Assembly (NCBI RefSeq): GCF_000337455.1
Contig: NZ_AOIU01000018.1
Coordinates: 62,001-126,000 of the forward strand
DNA: 64,000 nt
Reading direction: 5' to 3'
DNA from: Halosimplex carlsbadense 2-9-1
GTDB lineage: Archaea > Halobacteriota > Halobacteria > Halobacteriales > Haloarculaceae
The position numbers and the translations under genes are program-made. Shown piece by piece: positions 9,534 through 18,245 of this stretch; the first letter of the stretch is position 1; each line of letters begins with the position of its first letter. The notes below the pieces were generated by a model. That model did not search any database, had not been told where the DNA came from, and saw nothing but the letters and a program-made list of their open reading frames with translations.

Positions 9534-11309
9534 TCACGTCTCGCAGGGACCGGTCCGCCGGAGGACGACGGTGTACTGGTCGACGCCCATGTCCTGGGGG
9601 TCGCCGTACTGCATCGTCCGCGGGCGGACGCTCACCCTGAGGAGCCGCTGGTACATCGGCGCGCGCCCCTTCTCGTCGAGGAACCGCGGTGTTCGACCGT
9701 ACTCGCCGGCTATCTCGTAGGGGTAGGTGTCCTCGTCGAGCAGGGCGCGGACGTGGCCCTCGACCGCGTCGTTCGACAGGGTTTCGGCCCGCTTGCCCCA
9801 GCTGTCGGGGGCGAGATAGAGGATCGAGTTGTGGTAGTTGAGGACGACGTACTCCGGACAGCGAAACTCGAAGGTGTCGGCACTGACGCCGAAGCGGGGG
9901 TCGACGCGGTCGGTGTGGGGGACGGCGGCGTCCTGGGGGTCGAAGGTGTAGGTCTCGATAGTGTCGTTCGCGCCCGCCTCGCTCCGCAGGTAGTCGACCG
10001 CCTGGTCGCGGGGCTGGGAGGCGTAGGCGAGCGTCCCGGCGCCGGCGTACACCGCGCTGGTGACGAGCAGGACGGCGACGACCGCCCGGCCGACCGCGGG
10101 CCGGCGGTCGCGCAGGCGGGCGAGCACCACCGCGAGGACGACGACCAGCAGCGCGACGACCGGGAGGAGGTGGTGGGTGCGGACGTAGCGCCACGAGGAG
10201 AACACCGCGAGGTAGACGCCGACGCCGACCAGCGCCAGCCGCAGCCCGTCTGCGGGCAGCGAGTCCTCGCGGACCCGCCGCAGGGCCGCGAGCGCGCCGC
10301 CGGCGAGGGCCACGGCCAGCGGGAGGCCGACGCCGTGGAGGTAGCTCCGGAGGATCCACCACCAGCTCGGCTGGACGAGCCAGCCGTGCGGTTGGGACTT
10401 CGACCCGAACGCGCGGGCGAGCCGGGCCCCGAACTCCGCCGGGGCGCCGAAGACGAGCGTCGGGTAGCCCGCGACGATGGTCCCCGCCCCGATCAGGGCG
10501 CCCGTCGCGAGGAATCGCGGGCGGACGGCTCCGCTCACGAACCCGTCCTCCGAACGGCGGGCGCGCTGGAGGTGGGCGACGCCGAGCATCACCGCGCTCA
10601 CGCCACCGGAGAGCTTGAACGCGATGGAGACGCCACCGAACAGGGCGCCCCAGTAGAACAGCCGGTCGGCGCCCGTCTCGACGTAGCGGATCGCGAAGTA
10701 CAGCGACAGCAGGAGGAAAAACAGCGACGGGACGTCCTCGCCGCCCTCGTGGGCGAGGATGAGGACCGCCCAGGTGACAGTCAGCAGGGCCGCGGCCAGC
10801 CGGCCGGTCGCGCGGTCGCGGAGCGTCGTTCCGATGCGGTAGACGACGTAGACACAGCCGACAGCCATCGCGACGTTGGCCAGTCGGACGAGCAGGACGC
10901 TCCAGGTCCAGATCCACCCGGGCGTCCGAAGCCAGTGGGTCCAGAAGCCCACGTTGAGGTGGCGACCCATGTCCGTGAACGCGGGCAGCGCGTCCGTCGC
11001 GAGGGCGACGACCAGCACCGGGATCAGGGCGAGGGCGGCGAGGTACATCGCCGAGCCGTAGGTCCGCCAGTAGCCGACGCCCTCGGAGACCGAGCCGAGC
11101 CGTGGGTCGTCGAGGACGGTCGCAAGCACCTCGACCGGGTCGACGACGCGCCACCGCTCGTCCCGCGTCGCGAAGTTGGGCAGCCGGTGCCAGACCCAAA
11201 AGGACGACAGCAGGAGGGCGGCCAGCAGGATGTAAGGGAGGTACGGGTCGGCGCGCAGGTCCGCTGTGACCTGGCGCTTCGCCCGCCGGACCGGATCGAG
11301 GAGGGCCAT
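9534..11309 (-). CDS. Membrane glycosyltransferase, ArnT/PMT-like (GT39/GT83 type)
   Basis: This 591-residue polytopic protein has about ten predicted transmembrane helices in the first 400 residues and a soluble C-terminal domain of about 150 residues. The first helix (YLPYILLAALLLSSFWVWH) is followed by the luminal TRDERW. An acidic residue at this point is typical of lipid-linked-sugar transferases of the ArnT/PMT superfamily. Such enzymes move a sugar from a dolichyl-phosphate carrier onto a protein or lipid on the outer face. The acceptor is unknown here, and no agl cluster is adjacent. The call rests on topology and the N-terminal motif. Confidence 0.72.
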   Translation of the reverse strand: MALLDPVRRAKRQVTADLRADPYLPYILLAALLLSSFWVWHRLPNFATRDERWRVVDPVEVLATVLDDPRLGSVSEGVGYWRTYGSAMYLAALALIPVLVVALATDALPAFTDMGRHLNVGFWTHWLRTPGWIWTWSVLLVRLANVAMAVGCVYVVYRIGTTLRDRATGRLAAALLTVTWAVLILAHEGGEDVPSLFFLLLSLYFAIRYVETGADRLFYWGALFGGVSIAFKLSGGVSAVMLGVAHLQRARRSEDGFVSGAVRPRFLATGALIGAGTIVAGYPTLVFGAPAEFGARLARAFGSKSQPHGWLVQPSWWWILRSYLHGVGLPLAVALAGGALAALRRVREDSLPADGLRLALVGVGVYLAVFSSWRYVRTHHLLPVVALLVVVLAVVLARLRDRRPAVGRAVVAVLLVTSAVYAGAGTLAYASQPRDQAVDYLRSEAGANDTIETYTFDPQDAAVPHTDRVDPRFGVSADTFEFRCPEYVVLNYHNSILYLAPDSWGKRAETLSNDAVEGHVRALLDEDTYPYEIAGEYGRTPRFLDEKGRAPMYQRLLRVSVRPRTMQYGDPQDMGVDQYTVVLRRTGPCET

Positions 11310-11485
11310 CTGTTCGTCCCGATTCGACCGGCGGAAGAGGTAAAAACGGCCCGCCTTCGGTCCGGTAGGTGGCGGCTACCCGTCGGAGGACGGCTCGCTC
11401 GACGGAGGCTGGAACGGCGACCCGGTCGGGGAACGGTTCGCCCGCTTGCGTGGTTTTTTGCCCGGTGATCGCGAACCCGCGGGAC

Positions 11486-12562
11486 ATGAGCGAGCGCATC
11501 GCGATCGCCGGGATCGGCGCGGTCGCGGCGATGCACGCCGAGTCGATCGCCGACATCGACGGCGCGGAACTCGTGGCCGGGTCCTGCCGGACCGAAGACC
11601 GCGGCCGCGAGTTCGCCGCGGAGTACGACTGCGCCTGGTACGCCGACACCGAGGCGATGCTCGACGCCGAGACCGTCGACGTGCTCTCGGTCTGCACGCC
11701 CAGCGGCGCCCACCTCGAACCCGCGCTGGCCGCCGCCGACCGCGGTGTCGACGTACTCTGCGAGAAGCCCCTCGAAATCACCACCGACCGGATCGACGAG
11801 ATGGTCGCCGCCGCCGACGAGGCGGGGACCCGGCTGGGCGGGATCTTCAACCAGCGGTACAATCCCGTCGTCCGCCAGTTGCGCGAGGCCGCCAGTGAAG
11901 GCCGCTTCGGCGGGCTCTCGGTCGCCAACGCCTACGTCCCGTGGTGGCGCGACGACGACTACTACGACGGCGCCTGGCAGGGCACCGAGGAACTCGACGG
12001 CGGCGGCGCGCTGATGAACCAGTCCATCCACGGGGTCGACGCCGTCCAGTGGATCGCGAGCGCGGCGGGCGCCGGCGGTGAGTCGGACGGAAACCCCGTC
12101 GAGGAGGTGTTCGCCTACACCGCCCGCCGGGCCCACGACGACGACATCGTCGAGGTCGAGGACTCGGCGGTGGCCGTCCTCCGCTACCGCGACGGCACGC
12201 TCGGGCAGATCCTCGGCGCCACCTCGATGTATCCGGGGTCGCTGAAGCGACTCCAGGTCGCCGGTCGGGACGGCACCGCCGAGGTCGTGGAGGACGAACT
12301 CGTCACCTGGCGGTTCCGCGAGGAGCGCGACGGCGACGAGGCGGTCCGCGAGGAGTTCGGCGAGACGGAGTCGGGCGGCGGCGCGGCCGACCCGATGAGC
12401 ATCGACTACGCTAACCACCGGCGCAACATCGCGGACTTCCTCGACGCTCGCGCCAGCGGCGAGCCGTACATGCTCGACGCGAACGAGGCCCGGAAGGCCG
12501 TCGCGATCATCGAGGCCATCTACGACTCGGCCGAGCGGGGCGAGCCGGTGCGGATCGAGTAG
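11486..12562 (+). CDS. Gfo/Idh/MocA family oxidoreductase
   Basis: This 358-residue NAD(P)-dependent dehydrogenase has an N-terminal Rossmann fold (IAIAGIGAVAAMHAESI) and the family's catalytic CEKPLEI near residue 95. The C-terminal alpha/beta domain has GGALMNQSIHGVD, whose His is in the usual catalytic place. The ATG at 11486 puts the Rossmann motif at residue 4; longer in-frame extensions upstream are GC-rich non-coding-like sequence. The substrate is unknown, with sugars and inositols typical. A sugar isomerase-like gene follows 64 bases later on the same strand, suggesting a shared sugar-modifying step. Confidence 0.9.
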   Translation: MSERIAIAGIGAVAAMHAESIADIDGAELVAGSCRTEDRGREFAAEYDCAWYADTEAMLDAETVDVLSVCTPSGAHLEPALAAADRGVDVLCEKPLEITTDRIDEMVAAADEAGTRLGGIFNQRYNPVVRQLREAASEGRFGGLSVANAYVPWWRDDDYYDGAWQGTEELDGGGALMNQSIHGVDAVQWIASAAGAGGESDGNPVEEVFAYTARRAHDDDIVEVEDSAVAVLRYRDGTLGQILGATSMYPGSLKRLQVAGRDGTAEVVEDELVTWRFREERDGDEAVREEFGETESGGGAADPMSIDYANHRRNIADFLDARASGEPYMLDANEARKAVAIIEAIYDSAERGEPVRIE

Positions 12563-12626
12563 GGCACTACTGGCACCCCTCTCCGCGGACGCAAGACAGA
12601 CGGTCCCGCGTACCGATCGGCGAGCC

Positions 12627-13466
12627 ATGTCCGCTCCCCTGCCGATCAGCGGGTTCGCCGACGAGATCGCCGACGACCTCGACGACCAGCTGTCGACGCT
12701 CGAATCCCTCGACATCTCCCACCTCGATCTCCGTGGCGTCTGGTCGGAGAACGCGCTGGACCTCTCGGAAAACCGGCTGGACGACCTCGAAGCGACGCTG
12801 GACGACCGCGGGTTCTCGGTTACCTCCATCGGGTCGCCGATCGGCAAGATCGGGATCGAAGACGAGTTCGAACCGCATATGGATCGACTGGAGCGGGCGC
12901 TCGAACTCGCGAACCGCTTCGACACTGACGGCGTGCGCGTGTTCTCCTACTACGTGCCCGACGGCGACGACCCCGCCGACTACCGCGAGGAGGTCCTGCG
13001 CCGGACACGCATCGCCGTCGAGAAGGCCGAGGACGCCGGCGTGACGCTCCTTCTGGAGAACGAGAAGGACATCTACGGCGACACGCCTGGGCGGATGCGT
13101 GATCTCCTGACGACCGTCGACTCGCCCTACTTCCGGGCGGTCTTCGACCCGGCGAACTACCTGGAGATCGGCGTGCGACCGTACCCCGACGCGCTGCTGC
13201 AGGTCGTCGAGTACGTCGAACAGGTCCATGTCAAGGACGCCGAGTTCGGCGAGCGCGGGGCGATCCGACCGGCCGGCGAGGGCGACGGCCGCATCGGCGA
13301 GACCGTGGCGGCGCTGCACGAGCGCGGGTTCGACGGCGCGCTCTCGCTGGAGCCCCATCTGGCGTTCGCCGGGTCGGACTACGGCTACAGCGGCCCGGAG
13401 GGCTTCGAGGCCGCGGCGGAGGCGCTGAAAGGGGAACTGGACGGGGCGGGCGTGGCGTACGAGTAG
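12627..13466 (+). CDS. Sugar phosphate isomerase/epimerase, xylose isomerase-like TIM barrel
   Basis: This 279-residue AP-endonuclease-2-like TIM-barrel protein of the IolE/IolI/UxaE group has VTLLLENEKDIYGDTP carrying the metal-binding Glu. Also visible are FRAVFDPANYLEIG (Asp), QVHVKDAEFG (His) and LSLEPHLAF (final Glu), which together form the usual divalent-metal site. It probably interconverts keto sugars or inositol derivatives. It sits directly downstream of the Gfo/Idh dehydrogenase, a pairing common in sugar or cyclitol catabolism. The precise reaction is not determinable. Confidence 0.88.
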   Translation: MSAPLPISGFADEIADDLDDQLSTLESLDISHLDLRGVWSENALDLSENRLDDLEATLDDRGFSVTSIGSPIGKIGIEDEFEPHMDRLERALELANRFDTDGVRVFSYYVPDGDDPADYREEVLRRTRIAVEKAEDAGVTLLLENEKDIYGDTPGRMRDLLTTVDSPYFRAVFDPANYLEIGVRPYPDALLQVVEYVEQVHVKDAEFGERGAIRPAGEGDGRIGETVAALHERGFDGALSLEPHLAFAGSDYGYSGPEGFEAAAEALKGELDGAGVAYE

Positions 13467-13548
13467 GGCCGGCGGGAACGCCACCGGACTCGTTCACTTC
13501 CGCTCCGGACCCGTAGCCTTTTACCCGGGTTCGGACACACCTCCCTGT

Positions 13549-16287
13549 ATGACAGAGGCGACGGGTATCGTCGGGGAGTTCCTCTCGCTCAAGGAGGAGA
13601 CCGACGCCGACATTCTCGCGATGCAGTGCGGCGACTTCTACGAGTTCTTCGCGGAGGACGCCGAGCTCGTCGCCGACGAGCTGGACCTCAAGGTGTCCCA
13701 GAAAGGGTCGCACGGTTCTTCCTATCCGATGGCCGGCGTGCCGCTGGACGACCTGACGCCGTATCTCTCCGCGCTGGTCGAACGCGGCTACCGCGTGGCC
13801 GTCGCCGACCAGTACGAGACCGACGACGGCCACGCCCGCGAGATCACCCGGATCGTGACGCCGGGCACCCACCTCGAAACGAGCGACGACGACGCGCAGT
13901 ACCTCGCGGCGGTGGTCCGCGAAGGCGGCGGCGACGGCGGGTCGGGCGGGAGCGACGACGCGACCTACGGCATCGCCGTCGCGGACGTGACGACGGGACA
14001 GTTCCTCGTCACCGAGCAGTCGGGCGCCGACGCGACGAGCGCGGCGCTGACGGAGCTGTACAAGTTCGACCCCGCCGAGGTGCTGCCCGGCCCGGAGATC
14101 CGTTCGGACGACGACTTCCTCGACGAGGTGCGCGAGCGCACGGACGCCTCGCTGTCGCTGCACACGACGGAAGCGTTCGCGCCGGGTCGGGCGCGCCACC
14201 GCGTGCGCGAGCAGTTCGGCGGCGAAACGCTGGAGAGCGTCGGGATCGCCGACGCGGAAGCGGCGGTCCGGGCGGCGGGCGCCGTGATCTCCTACGTCGA
14301 CGAGACGGGCGCGGGCGTGCTGGCGTCGATGACCCGGCTCCAGTCGTTCGACGAGTCGGCGTACGTCGACCTCGACGCGACGACCCAGCGCAACCTCGAA
14401 CTCACGGAGACGATGCAGGGCGAGCGGTCGGGGTCGCTGTTCGATACGGTCGACCACACCGTCACCAGCGCCGGCGGGCGCCTGCTCCGGGAGTGGCTCC
14501 AGCGCCCGCGCCGCTCGCGCGAGGAACTGACTCGCCGCCAGTCAGCGGTTGCGGCGTTAGCGAAGGCCGCGATGGCCCGCGACCAGCTGCGCGAGACGCT
14601 GGGCGACGCCTACGACCTGGAACGGCTGGCCTCGAAGGCCGCCTCGGGGAGCGCCGACGCTCGCGACCTGCGGGCGGTTCAGGAGACGCTCGCGCTGTTG
14701 CCCGCGGTCGCCGAACTGGTCGCCGAGGCCGAGCGCCTCGCCGACTCGCCGCTGGCCGAGGTGCTGGAGCGGCCGGACAGGGACGCGGCGGCCGAACTCG
14801 CGGCCGACCTGGACGAGGCGCTCGTCGAAGACCCGCCCGGGACCGTGACCCAGGGCGGACTGATCCGGACGGGGTTCGACCCCGAACTGGACGAGATCGT
14901 CGACGACCACGAGGCCGCGCTGGACTGGATCGAGACGTTGCCAGAGCGGGAGAAGCGGCGGACGGGCATCACGCACCTCTCGGTCGACCGCAACAAGACC
15001 GACGGCTACTACATCCAGGTCGGCAAGAGCGAGACCGACCAGGTGCCCGCGGAGTACGAGCAGATAAAGACGCTCAAGAACTCCGAGCGGTACGTCATCG
15101 ACGAACTGGTGGAGCGCGAGCGGGAGATCCTCCGGCTGGAGGAACGTCGCCACGAGATGGAGCGGGCGATCTTCGAGCGGCTGCGCGACCGGGTGGCGGC
15201 CCGCGCCCAACTCCTCCAGGAGACGGGACGGGCGCTCGCCGAGTGCGACGCGCTGGCGAGCCTGGCGGCCCACGCCGTCCGCAACGACTGGACGCGGCCG
15301 GAACTGTCCGACGGGCGCGAGCTGTCCGTCGACCAGGGCCGGCATCCGGTCGTCGAGCAGACGACGCAGTTCGTCCCGAACGACCTCTCCATGGACGACG
15401 AGCGGCAGTTCCTGATCGTCACCGGCCCGAACATGAGCGGGAAGTCGACGTACATGCGCCAGGCGGCGCTGATCACGCTGCTCGCGCAGGTCGGGAGCTT
15501 CGTCCCCGCCCGGTCGGCGCGAGTCGGACTGGTCGACGGCATCTACACGCGCGTCGGTGCGCTCGACGAGCTGGCCCAGGGCCGTTCGACGTTCATGGTC
15601 GAGATGCAGGAGCTGTCGAACATTCTCCACTCGGCGACCGAGGAGTCGCTGGTGATCCTCGACGAGGTGGGCCGCGGGACCGCCACCTACGACGGCATCT
15701 CCATCGCGTGGGCCGCGACTGAGTATCTCGCCAACCGGATCCAGGCCAAGACCCTCTTTGCGACCCACTATCACGAGCTCACCGCGCTCGGCGAAGAGCT
15801 CCCGACGGTGGAGAACGTCCACGTCGCGGCCGACGAGCGCGACGGTGACGTGACCTTCCTGCGGACCGTAGAGGACGGCCCGACCAATCGGTCCTACGGG
15901 GTCCACGTTGCGGACCTGGCTGGTGTCCCCGAGCCGGTCGTCGACCGCTCGCGGGACGTGCTCGACAGACTCCGCGAGGAGAAAGCGATCGAAGTCCGGG
16001 GGAGCGACGTGGCCGACGGCGGCGGGACCGAACAGGTCGTCTTCGACCTCGGGTCGGGTGAGCTCGTCTCCGAGGAGTCCAACAGCTCCCAGCAGGTCGC
16101 GACCGACGGGAGCCAGATGGAGGTGCCGGCGACCGATTCGGACGGGCAGTCGCTCGATCCGGAGACCGAAGCCATTCTCGACGAACTCGGTGATATCGAC
16201 GTCAACGAGACGCCACCCGTCGAACTGATGGCCAAAGTCCAGAACTGGCAGGAGCAACTCGAAGACAGCGACGCTGATGTCAGCTGA
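13549..16287 (+). CDS. mutS: DNA mismatch repair protein MutS
   Basis: This 912-residue MutS1-type protein detects mismatches and recruits MutL. The mismatch-reading Phe-x-Glu motif is GDFYEFF (Phe30, Glu32). The ATPase has Walker A GPNMSGKST at residues 626-634, Walker B VILDEVGRGTATYDG, and FATHYHELTALGE. After the ATPase core comes a Ser/Asp-rich tail, then a helical end (EAILDELGDIDVNETPPVEL) typical of haloarchaeal homologues. The stop overlaps the ATG of a fragmentary endonuclease frame. A 51-bp piece of this gene (15744-15794) recurs at 19858. mutL lies 34 kb away, not in the same operon. Confidence 0.98.
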   Translation: MTEATGIVGEFLSLKEETDADILAMQCGDFYEFFAEDAELVADELDLKVSQKGSHGSSYPMAGVPLDDLTPYLSALVERGYRVAVADQYETDDGHAREITRIVTPGTHLETSDDDAQYLAAVVREGGGDGGSGGSDDATYGIAVADVTTGQFLVTEQSGADATSAALTELYKFDPAEVLPGPEIRSDDDFLDEVRERTDASLSLHTTEAFAPGRARHRVREQFGGETLESVGIADAEAAVRAAGAVISYVDETGAGVLASMTRLQSFDESAYVDLDATTQRNLELTETMQGERSGSLFDTVDHTVTSAGGRLLREWLQRPRRSREELTRRQSAVAALAKAAMARDQLRETLGDAYDLERLASKAASGSADARDLRAVQETLALLPAVAELVAEAERLADSPLAEVLERPDRDAAAELAADLDEALVEDPPGTVTQGGLIRTGFDPELDEIVDDHEAALDWIETLPEREKRRTGITHLSVDRNKTDGYYIQVGKSETDQVPAEYEQIKTLKNSERYVIDELVEREREILRLEERRHEMERAIFERLRDRVAARAQLLQETGRALAECDALASLAAHAVRNDWTRPELSDGRELSVDQGRHPVVEQTTQFVPNDLSMDDERQFLIVTGPNMSGKSTYMRQAALITLLAQVGSFVPARSARVGLVDGIYTRVGALDELAQGRSTFMVEMQELSNILHSATEESLVILDEVGRGTATYDGISIAWAATEYLANRIQAKTLFATHYHELTALGEELPTVENVHVAADERDGDVTFLRTVEDGPTNRSYGVHVADLAGVPEPVVDRSRDVLDRLREEKAIEVRGSDVADGGGTEQVVFDLGSGELVSEESNSSQQVATDGSQMEVPATDSDGQSLDPETEAILDELGDIDVNETPPVELMAKVQNWQEQLEDSDADVS
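15744..15794 (+). repeat. Direct repeat copy A, inside mutS
   Basis: These 51 bp encode AKTLFATHYHELTALGE of MutS and match 19858-19908 at 50 of 51 positions in the same orientation. See the second copy for interpretation. Confidence 0.85.
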
Positions 16288-16489
16288 ACTGCGACACCGA
16301 GACGTCTTTCGCCAGCAACACGGGTACGGCGACCTCGAAGTCGCGGACACGAGCTGGCAGAGCAAGCGGTTCGACCACCTGTTCGCCTCGACAGAGTTAC
16401 CGGCGACACAGTGTTACTACGACCATTCGGGATTCGAGCGGAGCGACCACGCACCGATCATCGCGGACTTCGAACTCGATTCCAACTGA
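16277..16489 (+). pseudogene. C-terminal remnant of an endonuclease/exonuclease/phosphatase family protein
   Basis: A 70-codon frame ends with KRFDHLFAS, CYYDHSGF and SDHAPIIADFEL. This is the closing part of the endonuclease/exonuclease/phosphatase (ExoIII-like) fold, including the terminal SDH catalytic motif. Everything upstream of it in that fold is missing, so it is a fragment of a protein normally 200 or more residues long. Its ATG overlaps the last codons of mutS, so it could still be translated by coupling, but the truncated fold is unlikely to be active. It marks the left side of a decayed accessory patch. Confidence 0.68.
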
Positions 16490-16577
16490 ATGGGTTACCT
16501 GACTGTGAGAGCGCTCGATAGAGCCCGCACCCGCTCAGGGGCGGAACCAGACGACCGGTGGGACGTTCGTCCGTGTG

Positions 16578-17342
16578 TTAGCGGCCGATCGTGCCCTGGC
16601 GCGTGACCGGGGCGTCCGGGTTGACGGTGAATGCAACGACGGTCGAATCCTCGGTCGCGGTGACAGGGACATCGCCGTCGCCAATCACGAGTGCGCTCTC
16701 AGTGTACCCGAGAGAGTCCTCGCCGACATCGACGGCGCCCTCGAAGACGTACAGATAGGTGTGCCAGCCAGACCGAGACGGAAGCGTGGTCGTCGCACCG
16801 GCCTCCAGGCGACAGTCATAGAAATCGACATCATTGCGGACGTACAGCGGCGCATCGGTGCCCTCGGGCCCGAATAAGTGGCGCCACTCGTTGGCGACGG
16901 GGTCGGGAACCGGCTCGTGCTGGATGCCCGGTTCGAGGTCGAGGCTGTGGGGCCGGACGAAGATCTGAAGCATCCTGAGCGGCGGGTCGTCTGCCAGCGT
17001 CTCTTCGGAGTGCCAGAAGCCGCTGCCGGCGTTCATCACCATCAGGTGCTCGGGGCCGGTCACGAGGGTGTTGTCCTGTCGGTCGTCGTGGCGCATTACC
17101 CCGTCTGGAACCCAGGAGATGATCTCCTCGTTGCGGTGCTGGTGCATCCGGATCAGCGTGTCGGGGTCCATGAACGACTCGACGACCGTCGCGAGCGGCC
17201 CGTAACCGTGGTCGTCGTGGTCGGGAACTGCCCGGCCGGGGAAGTTGAGGTGGATCCGGAACTTGCCCTGATCTTGCGACACGTCCGTTCGCGGCGCTGT
17301 GTGGATACGGGGCTGTGTCTGTGCCCCAGGTGAATCGTCCAT
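16578..17342 (-). CDS. Pirin family protein (first copy)
   Basis: This 254-residue bicupin has the N-terminal cupin metal site in IRMHQHRNEEIISW (canonical pirins have HPHRGFE) and NAGSGFWHSEE as the second half. A C-terminal cupin follows (WHTYLYVFEGAVDVG). Pirins bind iron or similar metals and include quercetin 2,3-dioxygenases; the physiological role in archaea is unclear. The ATG at 17340-17342 (MDDSPG) is preferred over an upstream TTG. A TATA-like CATATACGG lies about 30 nt upstream. It differs strongly from the second pirin at 31.7 kb and is not a recent duplicate. Confidence 0.87.
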   Translation of the reverse strand: MDDSPGAQTQPRIHTAPRTDVSQDQGKFRIHLNFPGRAVPDHDDHGYGPLATVVESFMDPDTLIRMHQHRNEEIISWVPDGVMRHDDRQDNTLVTGPEHLMVMNAGSGFWHSEETLADDPPLRMLQIFVRPHSLDLEPGIQHEPVPDPVANEWRHLFGPEGTDAPLYVRNDVDFYDCRLEAGATTTLPSRSGWHTYLYVFEGAVDVGEDSLGYTESALVIGDGDVPVTATEDSTVVAFTVNPDAPVTRQGTIGR

Positions 17343-17390
17343 TACCAACTGCTAGTCTCTCAGCCGTATATGGGTTCTGCGCGAGCCTTC

Positions 17391-18085
17391 GGCGGTGTTC
17401 AGATAAGGACGAAGGGTGAGGCGGTTCGTTTTCTGAGTGTATATGCCCGAAAACGACCGCCTCGGTGGATGCTTGAGCGAGATCGGCTTAGCGTTTGTTG
17501 AACGTGAAGCGACACCGCAGCTGCTGATGAAGCTCAGTATTCAACTGGATCTTGCAGAACTTTCGATTTCGGATACTGTTTCGCTTCTTGAGGTATTCGG
17601 TGTCGAGAGAGCTCGATCAACCGTTCACAATTAGATTCACAAGGCCGATCTACAGCCAGAATCTGGTCGTTCTCCGCATCACACCGCGGTCGACGAAACC
17701 GTGATCCGAATCGACGGCCAACAGTATGGCTGTACGCCGCTGTCGATCCAGAATCAAACCAATTACTCCATACAAAGCTTGAAACGGCGAGAACAAACGC
17801 TCTCGCGGAGATATTTTTCGGCGAACTCCGCGAGGAACAGGATGCCGACGACGCCATGTTTCTCGTCGACGATGCTACCCCGCTGAAAGAAGCGTGTCGT
17901 CGACACGGTCTCGATTTCACATACGAACACCAGGGAAATCGTAACAGTGCCGAACGTGTCTTTTGCGAGGTAAAACGACAAACAGACTCGTTCTCAAATA
18001 GTTACAGTCACGTCGGTCCAGCAACCGCTGACGACTGGCTCAGATCGTTCGCCTTCGCATGGAATCGTCTCATCTGAACACTACC
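17391..18085 (+). mobile_element. IS6-family insertion sequence, inactivated
   Basis: A complete but damaged IS6-type element of about 690 bp. Perfect 9-bp terminal inverted repeats GTGTTCAGA (17395-17403) and TCTGAACAC (18073-18081) bracket the transposase frame. No convincing 8-bp target duplication is seen at the borders. The right repeat overlaps the transposase stop codon. The element separates the first pirin's promoter from a polymerase tail remnant. Confidence 0.78.
17443..18077 (+). pseudogene. IS6-family transposase with one nonsense and one frameshift lesion
   Basis: The frame starts MPENDRLGG and reads through a helix-turn-helix region to STVHN, where TAG (17632) stands where relatives have Trp. 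Downstream, DETVIR (first catalytic Asp) is in the same frame. Near 17726 one base is missing, and the rest continues in another frame with LVDDATPL (second Asp), HQGNRNSAERVF (catalytic Glu) and the end WLRSFAFAWNRLI. All three DDE residues are intact, so only two small lesions separate it from a working haloarchaeal IS6 transposase. Inactivation therefore looks recent. Confidence 0.85.
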
Positions 18086-18225
18086 GCTACGACGCCCCCT
18101 ACTACGAGACCCGACCCGTCCGCGCCGTCGAGAGCATCCTCTCGCCGCTGGAGTGGGGCCGTGACGATATCCACCAGTGGCTTGCCGACACTGCCGACGC
18201 GACGCTTGGAGCGCACGCTGAATGA
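18076..18225 (+). pseudogene. C-terminal tail remnant, probably family-B DNA polymerase
   Basis: A 49-codon frame beginning directly at the right end of the IS6 element reads YYETRPVRAVESILSPL, then EWGRDDIHQWLADTADATL and a stop. The pattern resembles the C-terminal end of accessory (PolB2-like) family-B DNA polymerases of haloarchaea, recalled from general knowledge and not verified by search. The rest of the gene is absent, so the IS6 insertion or a linked deletion has removed the body. It is not expected to be functional. An alternative reading as random open sequence is possible but less likely given its protein-like composition. Confidence 0.45.
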
Positions 18226-18245
18226 GCGGTACTCTATCGCTGCCA

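Noticed and set aside
14557-16365. 602-codon open frame antisense to mutS
   Set aside because: Shadow frame; composition lacks the acidic haloarchaeal signature and mutS motifs are intact on the plus strand.
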